Origin: Gemmatimonadota bacterium
GTDB lineage: Bacteria > Gemmatimonadota > Gemmatimonadetes > Longimicrobiales > Gaopeijiaceae
Length of the DNA stretch: 44,353 bases
Assembly (NCBI GenBank): GCA_015664885.1
Contig: DQPL01000112.1
Coordinates: 1 to 44,353 of the forward strand
Direction of reading: 5' to 3'
Shown here: positions 16,121-24,221 of the stretch, in pieces
Layout: every line of letters begins with the position of its first letter
Numbering within the stretch: the first letter of the stretch is position 1
Program-made: the position numbers and the translations under genes
The notes under the pieces: generated by a model
Told to the model about the DNA's origin: nothing
What the model saw: only the letters and a program-made list of their open reading frames with translations
The model's database searches: none

Positions 16121-16471
16121 ATGAGCGAACGGGAAGTGGATGCGTTTCTGCCCTTGAGGGCCGTGGAGTTCCAAATCGTGCTCAGCTTCAGCGAGGGCGA
16201 TAAACACGGGTACGCGATCATTCAGGACGCTCGGGACCGCGGCGGAGGCGCGGCAGTCCCTGGACTGGCCACTTTGTAGCGGGCGCTACGCAGGCTGGAG
16301 GCCAAGGGCCTCGTGGAGCGTGCCGAGGCCGCGGACCTCGCCGAAGAGCGTCGTCGTGTGCTACACCTCACTCGCCTGGGAGCACGAATCGCCACGGCCG
16401 AGGCACGGCGTCTATCGCGCCTAGTGCGTGTGGCTCGAGACTACGAGCTACTCGAAGAGGCCGACGCGTGA
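16121..16471 (+). pseudogene. PadR-family transcriptional regulator, interrupted by one TAG
   Basis: The frame reads 117 codons with a single internal TAG at 16277-16279. Before it: a winged-helix start, FQIVLSFSEGDKHGYAII. After it: RALRRLEAKGLVERAEAA, then a C-terminal helix ending in EEADA. PadR proteins normally have TLYRALRRLE here, so the TAG replaces the conserved Tyr codon (TAC to TAG is one base). Unless the base is wrong, the regulator is lost. PadR genes of this type sit next to ADOP-type permeases, and a permease remnant follows in an overlapping arrangement. The start is an ATG with GAGGGGCG upstream. Confidence 0.8.
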
Positions 16472-16873
16472 GTCGTTCCAGCCGGGTGGCTCGTATGGAC
16501 TTCGGTCCGAGTCTACCAAGCGCTGCTACGGTGTTTCCCTCGCGATTTCGGAGAGGACTCCGGCCTCCCGTTGAGGCTGGAGTTCCGCGCGGCTCTGGAA
16601 CGAGCCGTTGCACGGGGGCTGAGCCCGCTCATCGCAATCTCGGGACGAGAGATCTGGGATCTCACGTGGAATTTGATACCAGAGTGGATCGGCGCCGTGG
16701 GAAGAAATCGAACGCTGGATGGGAGGAGGAGTGCCATGACTTGGCTCGGGATGGGGCAGGACATTCGCTTCGCATTGCGCGGCCTTCGCCGGCGGGCGGG
16801 ACTCACAGCGGTGATCCTGGCCACGATGGCGATCGCGATCGGGGGCACGACGGCAGTCGCCACCCCCGCCTAG
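16468..16873 (+). pseudogene. Remnant of an ADOP/MacB-like permease N-terminus
   Basis: From about 16517 one frame reads VYQALLRCFPRDFGED, a helical linker, then MTWLGMGQDIRFALRGLRRR and a hydrophobic segment (AVILATMAIAIGGTTAV) before a stop at 16873. This is the start of the ADOP permeases of Acidobacteria and Gemmatimonadota, where the next words would be the first transmembrane helix and MacB periplasmic domain. Full-length members have about 800 residues; only about 120 remain. The GTG overlapping the PadR stop is in another frame, so a frameshift lies near the start. The open frame ends about 13 bases from where homology of the opposing methyltransferase remnant stops. Confidence 0.7.
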
Positions 16874-16885
16874 GCCCTGGGCCAC

Positions 16886-17317
16886 GCTGTCCTGGAAGAT
16901 GACTTGGCCCCCTATCTCCAGGGATCGCACCACCCACACCCAGAACTCGTCATGGAACTCGAGCGGCACGTGAGAAACCCAGAACGTCGAGAATACGACG
17001 TCAAAGGTCCCAAGATCGGGGAAGTCCAGAATGTCCAGCACGCGATAGTCGATGCCGCTCTCCCCCAGCTTCTCTCTGGCAGCAGCGATCATGGCGGAAG
17101 ATGCATCTACCGCGAGGACCTAGTCACAGACCTCCAGGAGGCCGCACGTCCAATTGCAGGTACCGCAACCTAGATCCAACCCCCGGGGGAACACGGCCCC
17201 CGCAGGGAACAACCTTCTGTACGGGGCGTTCTCTGCGATGGCTTCCGCGTTGACCTCACGGTCGAAGTCCGGGGCCAATTTGTGGTAAAACTCGATCTGC
17301 GATTGTCGAAGGTCCAT
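16886..17317 (-). pseudogene. SAM-dependent methyltransferase, internal TAG and lost C-terminus
   Basis: Starting at an ATG at 17317 the frame reads a typical class I methyltransferase: YHKLAPDFDREV, then LDLGCGTCNWTCGLLEVCD, an in-frame TAG near 17120, then VLAVDASSAMIAAAREK, YRVLDILDFPD and SLEIGGQVIFQDS. Both halves are in one frame, so a single base change explains the stop. Homology ends near 16886, about 60-80 residues short, exactly where the ADOP remnant on the other strand also ends. The gene is therefore broken twice. No function beyond methyl transfer can be assigned. Confidence 0.78.
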
Positions 17318-17400
17318 TAGTATGGCTCGGGAACTGAGCTGAGCTGAGCAAGATGAGGTCCCATTGGCATACGATACCCCCCCGGAGCATCTTGGGCGTC

Positions 17401-17508
17401 ATGTCCGACACCCCCATCGACCGCCTGAACGCGGAGCTGCAGAGCGCCTTCGCCGAGATCGACCTCACGGCGTGCGCACGGGAGAGGGCGCACGAGTCGA
17501 AGCGATGA
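17401..17508 (+). CDS. Possible 35-residue ORF or gene fragment
   Basis: An ATG-initiated frame of 35 codons (MSDTPIDRLNAELQSAF...) ends eight bases before the membrane-protein gene at 17516. The first words vaguely resemble the start of Gemmatimonadota Ser/Thr kinases, whose C-terminal end may survive near 18130. It could be a leader peptide, a fragment or chance. I cannot decide from this sequence. Confidence 0.25.
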   Translation: MSDTPIDRLNAELQSAFAEIDLTACARERAHESKR

Positions 17509-17515
17509 GATCCCG

Positions 17516-18022
17516 ATGAACGAACCTGAAACACATCTGATTCCGACCGACGACCCCGCTATTCCTACCGAGCTCGCCCTCGTCGCGTCTCGAGAGCGCG
17601 CCGTGAGTCGGATCTTCAAAGGCGTGGTCTTGAGCGTCGCCGGATGGGGCACGATGGTGGGGGTCCTGATCTCCGAGTTTCTCGGGGTAGGGGACTTCGT
17701 GCAGCAGCTCGCACAGTTCGGGGCCGCCTCCCTGATTTGGATAGGCCTTTTCGTGATGGGGTCGGCTACGCCACATCTGCGACGCTTCGGTGGAAAGTTC
17801 AGCGGCATGTCCCTAGCCTGTTTCGCCGGCATGGGTGCCGGCGGCCTTCTGGCCGCGGCGGAAATGTTCGAGACGTCGTTCCTCGGCACGGGCTACCTCA
17901 CCGGGCTGGACAACTGGGGCTTGGCAGGGGTCGTCTTTTTTGCGGTGCTGGGCTGGATCTTCCTAGAAGTCGACCGTCGAAGTGATGGTGAGGCCGAGCA
18001 GCGTCCTGGAACCGGTCGCTAG
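17516..18022 (+). CDS. Small multi-pass membrane protein, unknown function
   Basis: A 168-residue protein that I do not recognise. After a polar 35-residue N-terminus there are about four hydrophobic helices: VVLSVAGWGTMVGVLISEFL, a FGAASLIWIGLFVMG segment, LACFAGMGAGGLLAAAE and WGLAGVVFFAVLGWIFL, then a short charged tail. An Arg-rich loop (HLRRFGGKF) lies between helices 2 and 3. The ATG at 17516 is preceded by GAGATCCCG, a weak ribosome site. It stands between decayed genes and the cytochrome/copper-protein gene with about 290 bases on its right, and no partner is evident. Confidence 0.6.
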   Translation: MNEPETHLIPTDDPAIPTELALVASRERAVSRIFKGVVLSVAGWGTMVGVLISEFLGVGDFVQQLAQFGAASLIWIGLFVMGSATPHLRRFGGKFSGMSLACFAGMGAGGLLAAAEMFETSFLGTGYLTGLDNWGLAGVVFFAVLGWIFLEVDRRSDGEAEQRPGTGR

Positions 18023-18310
18023 CGTCTCTTCTCGCGGTTTGCAGGTCCGCGCGATATCCTGCGCCGCATGAGTGCGCCCGAAGCTGTCACCCGCCTGACC
18101 GCCGCCGGGTGCCGAAGGCCGTGGCCGATTTGTGTACGTCCACAACTGGCTGCACGAGCTGGGGGAATTGCTGGGCGGGGACTGATTGCTGGGCGGCGAC
18201 TGAGAGAAAAGCTAAAGAGTCTTGCGCGACATCGCGCGATTTGCCTACCCTCCACGTGGGTCGTGCCCTCGGCCTCATCCCAATGGTACGCGTAGCTAGG
18301 AGGCCACTCG
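18023..18310 (+). other. Non-coding stretch with an 18-bp tandem repeat and a possible gene remnant
   Basis: No intact gene is visible. Bases near 18128-18184 read RFVYVHNWLHELGELLGGD then stop, similar to how some Gemmatimonadota kinase/TolB-like proteins end, so this may be a C-terminal remnant. An 18-base unit ending in GGGGACTG or GGCGACTG occurs twice in tandem at 18167-18184 and 18185-18202 with one mismatch. The end of the region has TAGGAGG before the start at 18311, a strong ribosome site. Confidence 0.4.
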
Positions 18311-19774
18311 ATGTCGCGTTCGTTCGTGCTCACCACCCTGACCGCGGTAATGGTGATCGTCGGAGGTCAGTCGCTGACCGCCGAGACTTCGGATCCCACG
18401 GAAGACACGCCCACTTATAACGGGGCTGTGGGACAACTGCTGCTCGAGAATTGCGCAGCCTGTCATCGACCGAACCAGATCGGGCCGATGTCGCTCCTGA
18501 CCTACAAGGACGCGCGCCGTTGGGCACGCACGATCAAAGCCAAAGTCGAAGGGCGTGAGATGCCGCCTTGGTTCGCGGACCCGCGCTTCGGTCACTTCGC
18601 AAACGATTTGAGCCTGAGCGAACAGGACATCGCGACCATCGTCGAATGGGTCGATGGAGGCGCTCCCGAAGGTGAGGGAGCCCCCCCGGAGCCTCCCACG
18701 TTTTCCGACGATGGCTGGACCCATCCCTCGGGTCGGGATCCCGACTTCATCTACGAATTGCCGATTGAGTGGCACACCGAAGCCGACGGGGAATCGCCGA
18801 ACTTCAACCTGTTCACGCCGCTTCCCTTCGACAAAGAGGTACTGATCGAAGCGACCGAGATCCGTCCGGGCAACTTTGCTGCGACGCATCACATCGTGAC
18901 CAACGTCATGAACGTTCCGGCAGGAATGAAGATCGGTACGGGTCCCGCATGGCCGGGCGGTCCCGTCGTGGACTACGCACTGGTTCGCGACCCTGACTAC
19001 GAGCCCGATCAGGACAGCGATGCAGGGAACAGCGATCTCGGACCCGGCGGCTCCTTGGGTGCGTACATCCCAGGCCGTGGGGCGGTACTGACCGCCGAGG
19101 GTCAGCGACTCAGCATTCGAGGGGACCAGTTCAACATGGTCGCTTGGAACCTGCACTATCAGGCGACGGGCCAGCCCGAGTCGGCGCGACCCCAGATCGG
19201 CATCTGGTTTGCGAAGGACGACGAGGGCACCACGCAGGAGCCGCCCATGGTGTTGCAGGAGTATATCTCGAAGGGCGTGCAACTCATCGCTCCTCCGCCT
19301 CTTTCCGCGGCGGAACGGAGGGCGGCCGCTCAGGGGCGGCAGGCGGGTCAAAATCTGAACCCGCTGTTGGATCCGATTCCAGCGAACGATGGGGATTGGA
19401 CCGTGACCGGCATCGGCGCGGTGCAAAACGACTCTTGGATCCAGAGCCTCCTGGTGCATGCGCACTTGCGCGGGAAGGACTTCACGTTCGTGCTGACCCG
19501 GCCGGACGGCACAGAGGAGATCATGCTCAGGGTTCCGAACTACAGCTTCGATTGGCAGTTCGAGTACGAGTTGTCGGAGCCGACCTTCGCGCCCGCGGGC
19601 AGCACGATCAAAATGATCGCGCGCTACGACAATTCGCGCGCGAACAGGCACAACCCGGCGCCGCACAGAGAGGTGTATTGGTCCGAGCAGAGCTGGGACG
19701 ACATGTTCCTCACCACGGTCCAGTACACGGAAGCCGAGGGGGACAATCGGCCGAGAACTGACGGCACCCGGTAG
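18311..19774 (+). CDS. Cytochrome c/PHM-like copper monooxygenase-type secreted protein
   Basis: A 487-residue exported protein. A signal peptide (residues 1-24) is followed by a haem c motif CAACH at 48-52 with a later Met-Pro-Pro (84-86) as possible axial ligand region. The rest resembles the copper type II, ascorbate-dependent monooxygenase fold. The PHM ligand pattern is all present: HH at 193-194 and H282 (CuH site), H383 and H385 in LVHAHLRG, and M465 in WDDMFLTTVQY (CuM site). It could hydroxylate a substrate outside the cytoplasm with electrons delivered through its own haem, but no member of this bacterial group that I know has a proven substrate. Two small secreted proteins follow. 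Confidence 0.82.
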   Translation: MSRSFVLTTLTAVMVIVGGQSLTAETSDPTEDTPTYNGAVGQLLLENCAACHRPNQIGPMSLLTYKDARRWARTIKAKVEGREMPPWFADPRFGHFANDLSLSEQDIATIVEWVDGGAPEGEGAPPEPPTFSDDGWTHPSGRDPDFIYELPIEWHTEADGESPNFNLFTPLPFDKEVLIEATEIRPGNFAATHHIVTNVMNVPAGMKIGTGPAWPGGPVVDYALVRDPDYEPDQDSDAGNSDLGPGGSLGAYIPGRGAVLTAEGQRLSIRGDQFNMVAWNLHYQATGQPESARPQIGIWFAKDDEGTTQEPPMVLQEYISKGVQLIAPPPLSAAERRAAAQGRQAGQNLNPLLDPIPANDGDWTVTGIGAVQNDSWIQSLLVHAHLRGKDFTFVLTRPDGTEEIMLRVPNYSFDWQFEYELSEPTFAPAGSTIKMIARYDNSRANRHNPAPHREVYWSEQSWDDMFLTTVQYTEAEGDNRPRTDGTR

Positions 19775-19834
19775 TAGGGGTCGAGCGCGGTGTTGCGTCG
19801 ACTCCTTCCGTCGGGGTTCCAGATAGTACGGGTG

Positions 19835-20293
19835 ATGAGCAACCGGACAGTACTCGTGCTCACCGCTACGATGGTCGTGTCCTGGCCCGCCGCAGTCGCG
19901 GGTCAGGACAAGTCGCCTCAGGTCGAGATCGTGCAGACCGTTGGGTGCGTCGAGCAGCGGGGTGGCGACATGTCGACGTGGTGGTTGACGCGCTCGGTCG
20001 AGCCTGCCGTGATCTCCGCAGGCGTCTTCAACGAGACTGAGGTCGAGGAGGCCAAGGGCTCCGAGTTGGGCACTCACTCGTTCCAGCTCATCGGCGTTGC
20101 CGACTTCTTGGACGCCGAGTCGTTGCTGGCGTTCGGAGATCGCGCGCAGTTCACGACGCGCGATCAGGCGAACGCGACCGGCGAGCTCGTTGCTGGCCGT
20201 ACTGTCCTGGTTAAGGGCCTGTTGATCGAGGCCATCGAGCCGGCGCGGATCAACTTGCTGGTCGTAGTGGCGTTGTCTGACAGTTGCGTATAG
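19835..20293 (+). CDS. Secreted protein, unknown function
   Basis: A 152-residue protein if it starts at the ATG at 19835, chosen because MSNRTVLVLTATMVVSWPAAVAGQ is a complete signal peptide. A GTG at 19790 would add 15 residues ahead of it. The mature part (about 130 residues) is beta-rich by eye and has two Cys, near VGCVEQ and at the end (DSCV), which could form a disulfide. The segment VAGRTVLVKGLLIEA resembles an OB-like or KOW-like strand pair, but I do not name a family. It follows the copper-protein gene by 60 bases. Confidence 0.6.
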   Translation: MSNRTVLVLTATMVVSWPAAVAGQDKSPQVEIVQTVGCVEQRGGDMSTWWLTRSVEPAVISAGVFNETEVEEAKGSELGTHSFQLIGVADFLDAESLLAFGDRAQFTTRDQANATGELVAGRTVLVKGLLIEAIEPARINLLVVVALSDSCV

Positions 20294-20303
20294 GATCGCT
20301 GGT

Positions 20304-20990
20304 ATGCTGAGGATTCATGCAACGGTCGCGATTCTGTGTGTCCTGAGCGCGGCCCCATCGGCTGCGCAGACCCTCGCCGAGATCGAGGCCGAGCCGGTCG
20401 TCAAGCTGCAGCGGGGTGAGACAGCAGTCCCCGATCAGTGTCTCACGCAACAGGAGTTCGACCTCATCAACGGCCTGGACGCGTTGAGTCGCCCGACGGT
20501 CGGCGTCGAGGCGGACGGTGACGATCCAGCACCGTTCGATCCGCACTACTTCGTTGGCGAATGGCGGATCGAGGGTGTGCTACCATATTCGCCGCTCGGG
20601 GAGGGGAAATTCGTCGGCACGGAGACCATTCGCTACGTGGGCGGATGCACGTACGAGGGCACCCTCGAGGCCACATTCGGCGGTGAGAGCATCACGATCT
20701 CCTCACGTATGTTCTATGACCGACGAGAGCACTATCTGGTTCGTATCGAGGACGACAGCCGCGGCTTCGAGTTGTTGAAGGCGGGCACGATGCGTGGAGA
20801 TCCCGGCGGCTTTACGTCGCACCACTGGCAGGCGCCGGCCATCTCAATTGACGGGAGCGCGCTGCGGCTGACTGGGCGCACGTTCATCTCCTCGCCCTAC
20901 GCCTATCGCCTGCGTATGCGTATGTCGGAGGGCGACGAGCCGTTCAGCAACTTAGGCACCCTCGAGTGGGCGCGAGTCGGAGACGGATAG
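20304..20990 (+). CDS. Secreted protein with lipocalin/DUF1579-like sequence, unknown function
   Basis: A 228-residue protein with a clear signal peptide ending at APSAAQ. The middle holds FVGEWRIEGVLPYSPLGEGK, TIRYVGGCTYEGTLEATFGGE and a DRREHYLVRIEDDSRGF stretch. This alternation of short strands with an early GEW motif recalls lipocalin-like DUF1579 proteins, but the link is tentative. It starts 10 bases after the preceding secreted protein, so the two are probably co-transcribed with the PHM-like gene. It converges on the minus operon ending at 21007; only 16 bases separate them, with no visible terminator. Confidence 0.6.
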   Translation: MLRIHATVAILCVLSAAPSAAQTLAEIEAEPVVKLQRGETAVPDQCLTQQEFDLINGLDALSRPTVGVEADGDDPAPFDPHYFVGEWRIEGVLPYSPLGEGKFVGTETIRYVGGCTYEGTLEATFGGESITISSRMFYDRREHYLVRIEDDSRGFELLKAGTMRGDPGGFTSHHWQAPAISIDGSALRLTGRTFISSPYAYRLRMRMSEGDEPFSNLGTLEWARVGDG

Positions 20991-21006
20991 CAGGCCTCCA
21001 CAGCCG

Positions 21007-21864
21007 TCAGGTACCCCGTTGGAGAGGGCCTCCTCTCCGACTTCGACCCGAGCTGAGCAGGACGAGCGCGCCCGGCAGACTCGAGAGCAGCACCAGGATC
21101 CCGTATGCGGCGGAGATCGCTACGCCGTCCACCGCCGTGAGTCCGACGGCGCCCCAGCGCGCCGCCGCGGTGGCCTCGCGCACCCCCCAACCCCGCGATC
21201 GTCACCGGGATGAGCATGCTGAGCAAGACCGGGGCGACCAGGGGAAGGAGTGTCCAGAGCGGCGTGCTCACCCCCACCGCGCGGGCGGCCACGAGGTAGG
21301 TAGCGAGGAAAGTGCCCCCGATCAGCGCGGAGCTGATCAGTTGCACGAGGAGCGCGGTGTGCGCATCGCGCCCGAGGGTGGCCAGAGGGCCGGTGCGTGG
21401 TCGCTGACGGAACGCGAAAAAAGCGGCCAACGCGGCCACCCCCACTCCCCCGACGGCGAGCGGCAGGCTCGCGAACGAGAGTGCGGCGACCCCGCCCATC
21501 ACCACTTGCCCCGAGGTGCGCTCCAGGATCACGGCGAGGGCGGCGAGCCCCACGCGGCGCCCATGCCGCCACACGCGCGAGACATCCCCATGACGCCGCC
21601 AGGAAGAACCTGATTGAGGAAGAGCGCGAGGTAGTACTCCCGGACTGCGGTGCCAAAAGGAAGCTCTAACCCTAGCCGGCCGGCCGTGAAGCGCCACCGA
21701 AAGGCGAGAAGCGCGACCTGCGGCAGGGAGATCGCGACGCCCCGGAGCGCCCAGCGCGGATCAAAACCCGCCAGACGATCGAGCAGGGCTGATGCGTCCA
21801 GCCACCACGCCAGCAGAGCCAGAAGCGCGAGGCTCACGCCCGCGCGTACGAGACCACGGATCAC
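21007..21864 (-). pseudogene. UPF0104/LPG-synthase TM-domain flippase-like protein with two frameshifts
   Basis: Read across two shifts, this is a 285-residue membrane protein of the lysylphosphatidylglycerol-synthase transmembrane family (COG0392): LALLALLAWWLDASALLDRL, AVREYYLALFLNQVLPGGV, then, in a second frame, RVWRHGRRVGLAALAVILER and several helices, then back in the first frame AGWGVREATAAARWG. The first shift needs one extra base at the C-run 21586-21589; the second needs one base fewer near 21185-21195 (G/C runs). They cancel, and the total span (858 bases) is a multiple of three. That suggests sequencing indels as much as real decay. The GTG start overlaps the methyltransferase stop. 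It is the probable lipid-conjugate flippase of this operon. Confidence 0.78.
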
Positions 21865-22682
21865 GGAGCGCCCGGTCCCGGAGGGAGGGCCAGCAAGTCT
21901 ACGTGTCCGACTTCGAGTGCGAACTGCGAGGCCACTGTCGCGCGGCGGTTCTGGGCCCAATCCCGGATCAGCGAGGCGTCCGCGGGACGCTGCTCGGCTA
22001 CGGCGGTCTCCCACCCATCGACCAGCGCCCGAGCCAACGAGGCGTCGGCGGCTTGCAGACGCCAGGGGCTCGGTCGCAGCCAAGTGTCGTAGCCGGCCGC
22101 ACGAAACGCGCGCTCGGCAGCCTGTCCGGCCGCCGGTCCGAGCGCCGGCCCCATGCGTTTGTCGCGGAGCTGGTGGCTTCGAACTGCTGCGGCGACGAGC
22201 TCGTCGTCGCGGTCAGGGTCAGCCCAGTTGATCACGCCGTCCCATGTGAGCGCAAGCAGCGCTGCGCTCCCTGCTGCCCGGCACGTCGCGGCGAGCCGTT
22301 CCAGCCACTCGTGAGTCACCAAGTCCAACAATGCTGACGCCGTCACGAGGTCCGATCCAGGGACGAGCCCCAACCCTTCCCGGTCCAGCTCCCCGGGGAT
22401 GCGCTCCACGCGGGCGACCCCGGGCACCGTGACGGCCGCACCCGTCGCGCGGTCGAGCAGGTCGGCGTCCCTGTCCACCAACGTCCACTCCTGCTCACCC
22501 CGGAGCCGAGGTGCCAGGTAACGCAGGTTGGATCCGGTGCCGCTGCCCAGGTCGAGCACGCGCCGGCTCTGCCTGGACTCCAACCACTCCACGAGCGGCG
22601 CCACGAGATCGGCGGCTCGGGCGCGGTGATCCGCCGGCTCACGCAGCGCCAGCCAGTCGGGCGAGAAGGACTCCTCACTCAT
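21861..22682 (-). CDS. Class I SAM-dependent methyltransferase
   Basis: A 273-residue methyltransferase with motif I VLDLGSGTGSNLRYL near residue 42, then WTLVDRDADLLDRA (strand 2 with acidic end) and SDLVTASALLDLV (motif IV). The long C-terminal half (GYDTWLRPSPWRLQ onward) is specific to this group and may bind the acceptor. I set the start at the ATG at 22682, which overlaps the preceding glycosyltransferase stop by eight bases; an upstream in-frame ATG would add ten residues. It ends in a GTGA overlap with the flippase-like gene. Substrate unknown; in context, a glycosylated pyrimidine or pterin is possible. Confidence 0.83.
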   Translation of the reverse strand: MSEESFSPDWLALREPADHRARAADLVAPLVEWLESRQSRRVLDLGSGTGSNLRYLAPRLRGEQEWTLVDRDADLLDRATGAAVTVPGVARVERIPGELDREGLGLVPGSDLVTASALLDLVTHEWLERLAATCRAAGSAALLALTWDGVINWADPDRDDELVAAAVRSHQLRDKRMGPALGPAAGQAAERAFRAAGYDTWLRPSPWRLQAADASLARALVDGWETAVAEQRPADASLIRDWAQNRRATVASQFALEVGHVDLLALPPGPGAP

Positions 22683-23748
22683 CCGGCAAGAGCTCCCCAA
22701 CTGCGCGCTCAAAGGCCAGCGCCGCGTCGTCCCAGGTAGGGAGTGAACGGCTGTGGCGAAGCGATGCCTCCGCGAGCTCGGCCCGCCGTGCGGCGGCTTC
22801 CGGACCCGAGAGCATCGACCGCAACGCAGCCGTTAGAGCCCCTTCGTCCCCGGCGGGCACGAGCACGCCGACTTCGGCGGGCACCGTGTCCGGAACCGCT
22901 CCCCCGCGCGTGCTCAGGACCGGGAGCCCGCGGGCGAGGGCCTCGGCCAGCGCCATGCCGTAGCTCTCGAAATGGGTCGCAAGCACGAAGAGCGAAGCGG
23001 AGTGATAATGCGTGTCGAGCTCCGCCGCGCCGAGCTCCCCGGGGAATTCTATCCGGTCCTCCAGACCCAACTCCCGCGCTAGCTCCATCACCGAGTCCGC
23101 GAATTCGGGTGCTTGCCTCAAGCTGCCGGCGCAGAGACAACTCCAGGGGAGGGAGCGGATGCCGCCGAGCGCCCCAACCAGCACGTCCTGACCCTTTCGC
23201 TTGCTCACGGAGCCTACGCACAGTATGCGGGGAGGCTCGCCGGCCCCGGGGCCCACCGCCGTTCGTGCCGGGTCCGTCCCGGGCAGCACGGCGCGGACGC
23301 GAGAGGCTGGGACGCCATAATTCCCGAGGCGGCGCGCGGTGAAGGCGCTCGTTGCGACGGCCCCCGCGCACTGAGCCAGAGAGTCGCGCTCCAAGCCGGC
23401 GAGGTGATCGCGCTCGGAGGCCGCCAACCCCGTCTCGTCGGCAAGGTGAAGGTGCACCAGGGCGAGCAGGCGTAGACGGTCTCGGTGCGCCCGCAGAGGG
23501 TCGGGTAGTGAGCTCATGCCGAGACCGTCCAAGACCACCCGGGCACCTCGGGGGATCGCCTCGAGTGTGTGTGCCAGGCTGGCCTCCGCGACCGCGTCAC
23601 CTTCGGGGAAGCTGCCGTCGAGTGCGTGGGGGACCACCCTCCAGCCCAGCGTAGTCAGGCCCTCCACGATGCGCGCGTTGTAGAGGTAGCCTCCGGTCCG
23701 CTGGTCAAGCGGACCCGGGGCGATCAGATGGAGCTCACGCGGGCTCAA
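22675..23748 (-). CDS. Glycosyltransferase family 4
   Basis: A 357-residue GT-B enzyme. The N-terminal domain starts [20 protein letters not shown], with the GG loop that contacts the donor. The C-terminal domain has [17 protein letters not shown] near residue 175 and the donor-binding [20 protein letters not shown] near residue 260. It overlaps the PTPS-homolog stop by four bases and the methyltransferase start by eight, so the set is probably translated as a unit. It should transfer one sugar to whatever the dehydrogenase and PTPS homolog produce, or to the lipid carrier. No transmembrane helix is evident. Confidence 0.87.
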   Translation of the reverse strand: MSPRELHLIAPGPLDQRTGGYLYNARIVEGLTTLGWRVVPHALDGSFPEGDAVAEASLAHTLEAIPRGARVVLDGLGMSSLPDPLRAHRDRLRLLALVHLHLADETGLAASERDHLAGLERDSLAQCAGAVATSAFTARRLGNYGVPASRVRAVLPGTDPARTAVGPGAGEPPRILCVGSVSKRKGQDVLVGALGGIRSLPWSCLCAGSLRQAPEFADSVMELARELGLEDRIEFPGELGAAELDTHYHSASLFVLATHFESYGMALAEALARGLPVLSTRGGAVPDTVPAEVGVLVPAGDEGALTAALRSMLSGPEAAARRAELAEASLRHSRSLPTWDDAALAFERAVGELLPDE

Positions 23749-24221
23749 ACCGACCCTTCGAAGGACGCCCAGGCAACGTGCGACTCGTGAAGCGTCACGC
23801 TCAACCGCCCGAGGCCCTGCGCGCCATCTCCGAGGCGGCCGTCCCGGATCGCCGCGAGGAGCCGGTCGAAGATCGTGCGTGCCAGAAACTCGGTCGTCGT
23901 GTTGTGCCCCGTGAACGCAGCTTCATCGTCAAGGTTCCGGAAGTCGAGCTCCGCGAGCACCCCCTTCAGAGCCGTGCTGGCGAGACCGATGTCAACGACC
24001 AGGCCATCGGCGTCGAGCTCGTCACGCCGGAAGGTGGCATCGACCACGTAGGTGGCTCCGTGCAGACGTTGGGCCGGCCCGAAGACCTCACCCTGGAAGC
24101 TGTGGGCGATCATGAAGTGATCGCGAACGTTCAGGCTATAGATGGTCCTGTCTCCAGGTGGCTCCGAGCCACGGTCAGGGCTGCGCGTAGCGGATGCGGT
24201 GACACAGGGCCCCCCGTCCAT
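23745..24221 (-). CDS. 6-pyruvoyl-tetrahydropterin synthase/QueD-fold homolog with altered active site
   Basis: A PTPS-fold protein of 158 residues from the ATG at 24221, or 132 from an ATC at 24143. Family landmarks are [53 protein letters not shown] and [13 protein letters not shown]. The classic zinc motif HGHNY reads HGATY: H40 and H54 remain but the third His is Ala56. The catalytic Cys just before LHG is also missing (Ala50). Glu111 and Glu146 are kept. It is therefore unlikely to be a normal PTPS or QueD, and resembles the divergent actinomycete PTPS homologs. The ATG start would overlap the dehydrogenase by 47 bases; the ATC has GGAG at ideal distance and gives the expected N-terminus. 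Confidence 0.82.
   Translation of the reverse strand: MDGGPCVTASATRSPDRGSEPPGDRTIYSLNVRDHFMIAHSFQGEVFGPAQRLHGATYVVDATFRRDELDADGLVVDIGLASTALKGVLAELDFRNLDDEAAFTGHNTTTEFLARTIFDRLLAAIRDGRLGDGAQGLGRLSVTLHESHVAWASFEGSV

Noticed and set aside
18296-20077. 593-codon minus-strand frame opposite the PHM-like gene
   Set aside because: The plus strand has a signal peptide, a haem motif and all copper ligands; the minus frame has no motif.
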